Assembly: GCF_035222485.1 (NCBI RefSeq)
Contig: NC_085921.1
Coordinates: forward strand, 124,001-188,000
DNA: 64,000 nucleotides
Direction of reading: 5' to 3'
DNA from: Podospora pseudoanserina
Taxonomy: Eukaryota > Ascomycota > Sordariomycetes > Sordariales > Podosporaceae
Position 1 is the stretch's first letter, and every line of letters starts with the position of its first letter. Shown piece by piece: positions 22,997 through 31,083 of the stretch. Under the pieces are notes generated by a model, which was not told where the DNA came from, did not search any database, and worked only from the letters and a program-made list of their open reading frames with translations. The translations under genes and the position numbers were made by a program.

Positions 22997-23649
22997 GGCA
23001 GAACCTGATGCTGGTAAAATAATGATGTTTGCTCGCCACACTAAATGGTGTTCTGGCCGAGAGTGGAGGGGCTTCAGTGATGTTCTCAAAAGGTCGCCGT
23101 GAACGCGACACCAACACCACGAGAAACAACGACTTCCGATAGACATCTACATGTACCTGTGGTTTGACAAACAACCACATTTCCTAAAAAAATCCCCGAT
23201 CCGTCCCGTCCTGTTCCGTGGAAAACCATTGCCAGAAGATAACTGCCGATCTGTGGCCCAGAGCCGTCTGCTCGGCATGTAGATGGTATGTATGGCTGGG
23301 AATGAGGGGGATCAGAAGACACTGCATATCCCCCACATCTGCAATGCAGCAAGAGCAAACGGGTGATTCATGCGTCACCTTGCAGTGTTTTGAATGATAG
23401 AATCGAGCTCTGTGCCGCGAAGAAGACCAAACACCAGATTTCCGAGGTGGCACAATTATCGTGGGCTCGAGAAGCGAAAACCGGGTAGGCGGAATTGACG
23501 GGCAGGAACTAGTTCACCGCCACAGTTTGACGACATATGCTTGCTAATAGTACAAGATGGCTGTGATTGGTGATGCGCTTCTCACGTGTTTATCTTCAAC
23601 CGAACTATCTCTTTTCTGTACGACATGCGACAAACATGGCTCGCGGCTG

Positions 23650-24636
23650 CTACAATTTTCCCGGCCAGAACCGGTGTTTGTTTCTTTCCCTCCAGGCTCC
23701 GTCGTGAGCGACAACCACTTCTGTCTCAACAGGCCGTTGACAGCTTTCAACAAAGTCTCTGATTCTGTCAAGCGAGGTGGCGGCAGCCCCGGTGTCAACA
23801 TGCACACTTCTCAGCCCTCCCCTTCCATCCGGATACATTGCAATCCCCTTGTCTCCGGCCAGAATACGTGGGTCATGGCAGCAATCGCCTCCTAAGTAAA
23901 CATACTTTGAGTTGGCAACCTGGCAAAGCAGATTGACATGTCCATGGAGATGACCTGGGGTGTCAATGACCGTGACAGACCCATCCCCGAACAAGTCCAA
24001 CGTGGACGAAAAGGTGAATCGAGGCCTCCAGGTCCAGATATCAGCATCTAAATAGGGCGCGATGCGAGCCAGTGCTGAGTCTGATGGCCGTGTCCTTTGG
24101 GGCCGACCACTTCCAACCCCGGAGAGGGAAACAGGCGGTAGTTCTATTGTTCGATCGGACGGCAACTCGTCGTCGTTGAAGAGATCAGCTGGGTAGAGCG
24201 GGCCGTCCCCATTTTTGAGGAGATCCAGGGTGCCGGCACCAACGAGGAAGGTGGCCGAGGAAAAGTCTGACGGTGTGCCAACGTGATCCCAGTGTACATG
24301 ACTTAGCATCACTAGGTCGATATCTTTCGGAGTGATGGTGGCACTGCCAGATAGCAGGCTCTCCCTGCAATCTGGAGATACAATAACAGGTTGTCGTTCA
24401 GCAATGTGTGCTTGCTGAGAGGGGGTGTATCTTTCGATATCTCGTTTTACCCCAAGGTCGAATAGCATCCGAGTAGGTCTTGTTTTTCCAGGAGCGCAGT
24501 GTTGAATGAGAAAGGAGAGAGAAGGGACAGTGGTACGCTTCTCGGAGTCAGCGTCGGTAACGAACAATCGCTCTGGCAGTGTGAGGTGGCCTGCGTCCAG
24601 GGCCGAGATCGTGACGGTTACTGGTGAGGACTCCAT
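23650..24636 (-). CDS. Lactonase-like metallo-beta-lactamase fold hydrolase, copy 1
   Basis: Single-exon 328-residue protein of the metallo-beta-lactamase superfamily, in the subgroup that includes N-acyl-homoserine-lactone lactonases. The zinc motif HXHXDH is intact in MLSHVHWDHVG (about residue 120). A later DTPGHLHGHVNLL supplies another metal His. GGDCCHDPRIL provides the bridging Asp and its neighbourhood, and VVAHD near the C terminus the last His. The ATG at 24636 is preferred over upstream in-frame residues because the next methionine codon further out lies in AT-rich leader. It is divergent from the alcohol dehydrogenase gene across 306 bp. A lactone or lactam substrate is inference. 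Confidence 0.88.
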   Translation of the reverse strand: MESSPVTVTISALDAGHLTLPERLFVTDADSEKRTTVPSLSFLIQHCAPGKTRPTRMLFDLGVKRDIERYTPSQQAHIAERQPVIVSPDCRESLLSGSATITPKDIDLVMLSHVHWDHVGTPSDFSSATFLVGAGTLDLLKNGDGPLYPADLFNDDELPSDRTIELPPVSLSGVGSGRPQRTRPSDSALARIAPYLDADIWTWRPRFTFSSTLDLFGDGSVTVIDTPGHLHGHVNLLCQVANSKYVYLGGDCCHDPRILAGDKGIAMYPDGRGGLRSVHVDTGAAATSLDRIRDFVESCQRPVETEVVVAHDGAWRERNKHRFWPGKL

Positions 24637-24942
24637 AATGGAAGAGACTAAAAAGTGAAAATGGAAGTCAAGTTTTGCTTCAAAAGATTTTGTTTCGCTT
24701 TTCTGTGAGAAGATAGGCAACTGGTGGAATTGGGGGGGAATTTACGGAAAACACTACTGACTCCGAGGAAGCAGAGCAGCCCCACCAAGCCACAGACAGG
24801 TACTGCTGTGACTTGTAGCTATATAGCGGCATTCCAAACTTGTTGGAGGTAGAATCACCTATTTGCTGTCAAGTCGAGCGCGTCCTTACGTTTTCATCTC
24901 TCCTCAAAGTTGTGAAGTCGTCTTCACTGGCTCGAATTCAGA
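24637..24942. promoter_or_regulatory. Bidirectional promoter (MBL copy 1 / zinc alcohol dehydrogenase)
   Basis: The 306-bp region between two divergent start codons, containing CTATATAG at about 24819-24826. Divergence over so short a distance suggests joint control of the hydrolase and dehydrogenase (inference). Confidence 0.5.
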
Positions 24943-26106
24943 ATGGATTCCTCTATGCTCCCCAACGAAATGAAAGCCCAAATCCTCCCATCGTTCAACG
25001 CACCATATCGACTCACCACACTACCGCTTCCGAGTTTCACAGCCGATAGCCCCCATGAAATGCTCGTTAGAGTCCTGGCTGCATCGTACTGCCACACAGA
25101 CCTCGTGCTGGCCCAAGGCCAAATGCCCCCCTTCCCGCCTTCATTTCCTCACATTGGATGCCATGAGTTTTCAGGCGTCGTGGTGTCCCTCCCAGAGCAC
25201 TCTTCATCTCAATACAGGATCGGTGACCGGGTCGGCGTTCCAGGTCGCTCATTCCGCCCCTGCGGAAAGTGTTTCGAATGCTCGCGCGAGCCAGACAACG
25301 ACAAAAACCTTTATGTGGACGGTGGGGGATACAGTGTCTACTGTGCCTCGGCGGGCAACCACGGAATCTCGACCCCGGGTGGGTTTCGAGAATTCGCGAT
25401 TGTTGATAGTCGACAGGTCACATCGCTGCCAGAGAGCATTTCAGCAGTCCAAGGAGCAAGCTTGATGTGCGCGGGGCTCACCATTTATGCTGCCATTAAA
25501 AATTGCGGTTTGGAAAGAGGACAAAAGGTGGGCATCATGGGCTGCGGTGGTGGGCTGGGACATCTTGGGCTTCAGTTTGCGGCCAAGATGGGACTGGGCG
25601 TGATTGGTGTTGATGTTGCGGATGAACCGTTGCGTGTATCAGGGGAGATTGCGGAAACATTGCGCCAGAAAGAGGGCCTCTCTGTGAGAATCGTGGATGC
25701 GAGGATTTCACGAGCCGAGGATATTGTCCAGGAGATGGGGAAAGAGGATCAAAGGCAAGACAGGAGCAACATGGGCCTTGATGCGGTCATAGTCTTGCCT
25801 GAAAGCCAAAGAGCTATGGACTATGGCATCTCTTTACTTCGAGCTCACGGAAGATGCATCCTGGTTTCGTTTCCCGCTAATGGGTTTCATATTTCTGCCC
25901 GAGACGTGGTCTTTAGGGACATTTCTATCAGAGGTAGTCTTGTAGGGAGCAACAGGATGTTGAGGGAAATGGTCATGTGGGCGGCGGAGCATAATGTCCA
26001 GGCACGGATCAAGAGTTACCCCTTGAAGAAACTAAACGATCTTGTGCTGGAGTACAAGAAGGGAAAGGGCGGCAAGCTGGTGATAGACATGTCACTGGAC
26101 GATTAA
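24943..26106 (+). CDS. Zinc-dependent alcohol dehydrogenase (MDR superfamily)
   Basis: Intronless 387-residue medium-chain dehydrogenase oxidising an alcohol with NAD(P). Catalytic zinc ligands are Cys in ASYCHTDLV (about residue 50) and His in IGCHEFSG. The structural-zinc lobe reads PCGKCFECSREPDND, with the fourth Cys some 20 residues further on (YSVYC). This spacing is longer than the usual CX2CX2CX7C. The nucleotide-binding motif is GIMGCGGGLGHLGLQFA. C-terminal blocks (GRCILVSFPANG, IRGSLVGSNRML) match the yeast/fungal ADH class. It is the single-copy member at the centre of the duplicated group and divergent from MBL copy 1. Confidence 0.9.
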   Translation: MDSSMLPNEMKAQILPSFNAPYRLTTLPLPSFTADSPHEMLVRVLAASYCHTDLVLAQGQMPPFPPSFPHIGCHEFSGVVVSLPEHSSSQYRIGDRVGVPGRSFRPCGKCFECSREPDNDKNLYVDGGGYSVYCASAGNHGISTPGGFREFAIVDSRQVTSLPESISAVQGASLMCAGLTIYAAIKNCGLERGQKVGIMGCGGGLGHLGLQFAAKMGLGVIGVDVADEPLRVSGEIAETLRQKEGLSVRIVDARISRAEDIVQEMGKEDQRQDRSNMGLDAVIVLPESQRAMDYGISLLRAHGRCILVSFPANGFHISARDVVFRDISIRGSLVGSNRMLREMVMWAAEHNVQARIKSYPLKKLNDLVLEYKKGKGGKLVIDMSLDD

Positions 26107-26191
26107 CATTGCAACGTGTACCTATTTGACCATACTGTAACAAAAGTGGAGCTGTTACCCCTGAAGGCCTGAGCCCCTGGACTCTTTGATA

Positions 26192-26638
26192 TCACACTGC
26201 CTTGTTACCCAGTTCCCTAGCTTTCTCTCCCTTATCCGCCATCTCATTCAGAACCTTCTCGGCCACTTTCATGGCGTCCACCCCGGCCGGCACACCACAG
26301 TAAGTCGTGCAGTGTAGAATGGCCTCCCTGATTTCCACCTCAGTCAAGCCGTTGTTTCTTGCACCACGAATATGCACAGCCAGTTCGGGGGCTCGGTTCA
26401 ACGCCATGAGCATGCCAATATTGAGTAGTGACCTCTGTTTTCTCGTTAAGCCATCGCGTGTCCAAGCCCAGCCCCAGCACCACTCCGTGACGAGCTCTTG
26501 TCCGGGACGGGAAAATTCGGTCGATCCGTTTGCCAGGGCGTTTTCAACATATTCGGTTCCGACTACTTCGCGTCGCACCTTCAAGCCTTCTTTAAAGAGC
26601 TGTCGATGGAGGGGAGCTAACTTGGGATCGGTCGACAT
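26192..26638 (-). CDS. Carboxymuconolactone decarboxylase family protein (single domain)
   Basis: Single-exon 148-residue protein of the CMD/AhpD-like all-helical fold. Family blocks are visible: [11 protein letters not shown] and [19 protein letters not shown]. The core [19 protein letters not shown] follows, and [20 protein letters not shown] with the conserved His and Cys region. The length is typical of gamma-carboxymuconolactone decarboxylases (about 130-150), which act on the beta-ketoadipate branch. Similar proteins with other substrates exist, so the reaction is not fixed. The ATG at 26638 is the first in frame close to the domain start. It lies 86 bp beyond the stop of the convergent alcohol dehydrogenase. 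Confidence 0.9.
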   Translation of the reverse strand: MSTDPKLAPLHRQLFKEGLKVRREVVGTEYVENALANGSTEFSRPGQELVTEWCWGWAWTRDGLTRKQRSLLNIGMLMALNRAPELAVHIRGARNNGLTEVEIREAILHCTTYCGVPAGVDAMKVAEKVLNEMADKGEKARELGNKAV

Positions 26639-27067
26639 CTTGCAATCGATACTGGCGTAGATTTGGAGGTGGAAAGGCAAGAGGCAATAAGTCAAGGGGA
26701 ATTGATAGCAAGACGAATGAATAGGGTAATGAAAGGGATGCCGAGAAATTGCAAGCATTATCAAAACTTCAAGTGAGGGGGGAAGGTGCAGTCCTTTTCC
26801 AAGACTCGGAGTTGCTTTTTATGCCCGAGTGGGGGTCATCCAGCAGTGAACCGCACCATTTTAAACTCATACCTGGACATGTAATACCGCAAGGTACAAA
26901 GTATCAAAATAAATGTGTATCGCACACGTGCATTTATTTTACATGGAAATTTCACGGTATATCAATAAGAACTACCTAATCAATGGCTGAAAAGGAAAGC
27001 AGCAGAAACACTCGGTAATCGGTTCCGAACCTGAAATAATATGCAACCGTCATCAGATCTGTCACCC
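26639..27067. other. Spacer between two CMD-family genes
   Basis: AT-richer stretch holding the promoter of the single-domain CMD gene and the 3' flank of the two-domain gene, both on the minus strand. No coding region is supported. Confidence 0.45.
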
Positions 27068-27985
27068 TCAAATTGTTCCCTTCTGCGCATTCAACTCCAA
27101 AATGATAGGTGCAGCGACATGAGCAGTGTGCAAGCTCAAAAGTGTGGCAATCTCGAACACTTCCAAAATCTCATGAGGAGTAGCACCGTATCCCAAAGCA
27201 TTTCCGATGTGTAGCTTCAGACCTGGCCTAGTTAGGACTTGTTAGTAGGTGTCAGATTCCTGAAGCTAACACTTGACCTACTTGTACAAATGTGTCGATG
27301 CGCAGTCAAAAGCGCAGTATACTAGCTCCTTCACCTATCGTATTGGCGTGTCACTACCAACTTCTTCAGGGGGGTGCCTGTTCAGCATTCGATAAGTACT
27401 AACCTTTGGCTCCAAGGCACCTCCTACCTTCCCATCCACTTCTTTAGTCCAGGGCATCGCCGAGAACTCCAGGTATGACTCGAAAAAGTCTGCATCTAGT
27501 CTCAGAAAGTCCTCCCAAAATGTATGCCAGTATCCTCTTTTAGTGGTAAACTCTTCCTTCAGCTTCTCCTGTCTTTGATCAAACTCTTTTGTTGTCTCGG
27601 CGACATGCAGCCCCTCTTCCTTGAGCACCTCCACCAACAGAGGGACTCCAATGTTACAAGCATGAATCCCCAGCGTGCTGCTCAATTCAATAACTTCGAC
27701 AACCTCGGCTATTGAGGCCCCCTCTTTCAAAGCGGCTGCAACATTGGTTCTGATGCCAGGAGTAAACAGGTGAGTTGCTGCACTATCGACTGCCAAGCCT
27801 ATCAAAGCTTGGTTCTTGGAGGACAAGTGAAGATTCTTTCTCGGGACTGAAGCAAGAGACACACTTGCGTTGAAGAAGGACGGCGAAAGGGCTAGAAGGG
27901 ATTCCCAGCCCTCATGGAAAGTGGCAGGCCCCAGAAGTGCATTAAAGCGATCTCTAGCCGCTTGTTCCTGGGCCTGGCGAGACAT
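27068..27985 (-). CDS. Two-domain carboxymuconolactone decarboxylase/AhpD-like protein
   Basis: Exons 27985-27404, 27334-27282 and 27227-27068; introns 69 and 54 nt; about 264 residues. Two CMD-type helical repeats are seen. The N-terminal one has NQALIGLAVDSAATHLFTPG and SIAEVVEVIELSSTLGIHACN. The C-terminal one is only complete after splicing: VKELVYCAFDCASTHLYK, then PGLKLHIGNALGYGATPHEI and LEVFEIATLLSLHTAHV. Both splices keep the repeat frame, which strongly supports them. The ATG at 27985 is the first in frame. No CXXC peroxidatic pair of AhpD is seen, so a decarboxylase/hydrolase-like role is more likely than peroxidase. It neighbours the single-domain CMD gene. Confidence 0.87.
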
Positions 27986-28238
27986 GATGTTGGCAATCAA
28001 GTATGCTGGATCCTGAAAATCGCAACATTGAACAAGGTAAGGAAGTTGAATAAAATTCGCGGTTCAAAGATAGCTAATTATTATCTCAAGGGTCGGACAA
28101 ATAACTAAGTCCCGAGCCCCTTCATAGGTACTTTGGGATCGGCAGAGCACAAAACGGACACTGAACTGCCGCCGCCTAAACACCTCCCACGCAGACTGCA
28201 TAGCCGATGTCATTTCAGTCCTGTTGATACCCATGTTT

Positions 28239-29304
28239 TCATGGTGCGGGGACTACTGCAAGGCGGGATGGTCTCAATGCCATGAAGGGGTATGATCGGG
28301 CTCCCCAAAACCGCAGCGGGTTTCTTTTCTCCCACTCTTCATCGTGTGCGAAAATGATCTCGACCCCCTTTGCCTCCAGCCCCCTGATCATCTCAATAGT
28401 CTCCTCGGCTTTCGCCCGGTCATGATGAATACAGCAACTCCTGTCATTCTCGTCTGTCCACTCGCCTATCTCCTTCTCTTTGCGTAAGATCCGCCGATCA
28501 TGGCAGGAGTCAGCGGCAAGATAAACCCAGCCGCTCTCTGTTCGAGCAAGAAGATGTGTATGTCCTGGTAAGTGACCTGGCGCATCCACGAGATAGAGAC
28601 AGCCGTCGTTGAAAACATCGATAGCTTTCGGGATCTCTAGTGACGGAATTGGCTGCCATTGGGTTCAGTTGGGTGTCAAATTCTGGATTTCGTGCTTCCC
28701 GGCCTCACTGCTACTTTGGTGAGATATATTAGGGTCAGATAGCTCGATTGTTCTACCGGCAGGTAGCAAATTTGCCTTGAAGAAAGAGTGGCTGCCCTTA
28801 AGAGAAGCCGAAGAGGTCCCGGAAAGCACAGCGGCTGAACCGTGATCAATGACGAATTCCGAACTTGCAAAATCAGGCGGGTAACCAATGTTGTCCCAGT
28901 GTACCTGCTCATGGTTGAGGTAAGATGGATATCCAAGCTGGGGGTGATGGTGGATGAATAATATTGGAGCACACACGTGTGACAGAACAACAAAGTGAAT
29001 TTCATTCGGCCTTAAGCCCCCCTTTTGTAAACTCTTCGTCACATCGGGGTTCGTAGACATGGGCTGCCGAGTTTTGATGTGTTGACGAATTTGCTCCGAG
29101 TATAAAGAGGGATCCCGTCTTACCCCCAAGTCGAAGAGAATATTGGTCGTGGCTCTCCATGGATGGCGTGTGTTGTACCAAAAAGCATAGAGAAGGAACC
29201 ATCTTTCGGCTTCCAGGTGACGGGCATGGTTTGATAAAATATTCCTCCAGCAGGCAGAAATTGCCTGCAGAGAGGGCATGAACACAAACTGTACCTGTGG
29301 CCAT
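28239..29304 (-). pseudogene. Decayed lactonase-like MBL gene, copy 2
   Basis: A host gene paralogous to MBL copy 1 (23650-24636). It starts with MATGTVCVHALSAGNF at 29304 and has MVPSLCFLVQH, NILFDLGVRRD, DNIGYPPDF, VDAPGHLPGHTHLL, AADSCHDRRIL and FAHDEEW in family order. An intron of about 84 nt from GTGTGT to GAGCAG near 28905-28985 joins LSH to VHWDN. Three signs of decay are seen. Between LVQH and NILFDLG (about 29125-29160) the frame shifts by one base. The motif reads HXHXDN instead of HXHXDH, losing a zinc ligand. A TGA stands in frame at about 28656, just before WQPIPSLEIPKAID. A missed intron could hide the TGA but not the first two. Sequencing error is possible. Confidence 0.72.
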
Positions 29305-29492
29305 ACTGGGAGACTGGTGCACAAAGCAGGTAGGTACCTCAGACAGAACGTGTCTACCTTAGGTATATATAGGAAAGAGAGCAACCCCTCCTGGGTGGCC
29401 GGCAACATCTTCCCCGCATAGCCTTGCTCTTGGTCGGCACCCGGCCAGTTTCCGCGTCCGCGTTGCTATCCTGCTCAGCATCATCTCCCACC

Positions 29493-30646
29493 ATGTCATC
29501 CACAGAAGATCACAGCATCATAGCGTTTATCGGGCTTGGCGCTATGGGCAAGCCAATGGTAGCCAACCTGGCAGCCAATCTTGTTCGACCAGGCATTGTC
29601 ATACGGGCTTATGATATTGCAGATGGGCCTGCACAGGAGCTCCAAACCAATTTTCCAGATGTCATTCGGGAAGCAAGCAGTGCGAAAACAGCTGTGTCGG
29701 ATGCTGTAAGTGTGATCTAACGCCATTATCACCTTGCTCCGTTTGTTTGCTGTTGTTGACAACCAGGGGGCTTGCTTCCCAAGACTGTGGTATTCACGAT
29801 GCTCCCGGAAAGCAGCCACGTGAGATCCGTCTATCTTGACCCAGATAGCGGTATTGCCAGCACCCTGGGTCCACACAGTGCCAAAATACTCATCGACTGC
29901 TCAACCATCGACACCGCAACCTCTTTGCATGTGAAGTCTGAAGTTTCCAAGATCGCACCCCGCAGTTTCTTCTACGACTGCCCGGTATCTGGTTAGTTGG
30001 CGCCCCACGTTCATGCTGGTATTAGACGCTGACCCCCAGTCAAGGAGGCGTGCTAGGTAGGGCCAATCTTCTTTTCAAATGAGTGCTCGCAAGGAAGTTC
30101 TCACGCGTACAGCAAATAGGGGCAGTCAAAGGCACAATAGCCTTCTTCATGGGCTGTTCGCCTGCAGACACCAACCTATCTTGTCTTAAGGACCTGCTAC
30201 TGAAAATGGGCAGCCAAGCCATACCATGTGGTGGTCCATCTCTGGGGCTAGCCGCAAAGCTGTCCAACAACTACCTCTCTGGCATCATCACCATCGCCAC
30301 TTCAGAAGCCATGGACATGGGCATGCGAGCCGGTATCGACCGCACGATACTTGCGTCTGTGTTCGCGTCTGGGACGGCACAGAACCGGCAATGTGATGTG
30401 TTTAACCCTGTTCCGAATGTCTGTCCACAGGCACCCTCGTCCAACGGCTACCGTGGCGGATTCAGGGTGGAGCTGATGAAGAAAGACATGGGACTGGCAA
30501 TCGCCATGGCGCGGCAGGTGGGTGCCAAGAATGTCCTCGGTGTGTCTGGTTTGGGTGTCTATACAGCTGCCAGCGCGGCCGAGGACTGCATGGGCTTGGA
30601 CTCCAGAGTGGTGTACAGGTATCTAGGAGGGAAAGAAAGCTCTTGA
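29493..30646 (+). CDS. 3-hydroxyisobutyrate dehydrogenase-like, copy 2
   Basis: Exons 29493-29705, 29784-29991, 30045-30056 (a 12-nt micro-exon) and 30120-30646; introns 78, 53 and 63 nt; about 319 residues. Rossmann motif AFIGLGAMGKPMVANL lies at residues 10-25. The first intron sits at the same place and phase as intron 2 of copy 1 (SDA/TVVFTMLPESS), showing common descent. The micro-exon encodes G-G-V-L-G of the substrate block CPVSGGVLGAVKGT; without it the signature is broken. The catalytic Lys is in LAAKLSNNYLSG, and the tail has NPVPNV and GYRGGFRVEL. It is divergent from the decayed MBL copy 2 with 188 bp between starts and a TATATAT near 29364. Confidence 0.86.
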
Positions 30647-31083
30647 ACCGTGCGAGCTGCTTGTGAGCAAGGGAAACATGATATTGAATGAAAACGCCAA
30701 CCATGCTTAGTATTGTTCAAGTATCTCCGCCATGCTATGTATGCGACTGATGCGATGCTATCTAATCTCGCGAGTTTTATAGGCAAAAATGATCATGAAA
30801 AGAGAAAAGAAGAATAAACAAAGCCCGAGATATCCGAAACCCCATGCCAACCTCCCATCATCCCTACCGTGGCCATTATCATGCATTTCATATCAATCTG
30901 TATGCATGCCTGCGCCACATATTTATCGTTCTGACAAATAGCAAAGGGAAAACTTGAGATGAAATAAAGAAAAGGGGTAATAACAAAGGAGAATGTCATA
31001 CACTTTCATCATAATCATATTCTGTCCCATCCTTGCGCGCGTCCAGAGCCTCCAAGCCTTGGTTTAGATTGCCGGGAAATGGT
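30647..31083. other. Convergent 3' flank
   Basis: AT-richer region between the converging stop codons of dehydrogenase copy 2 and the BTB gene. No gene is recognised. Confidence 0.45.
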
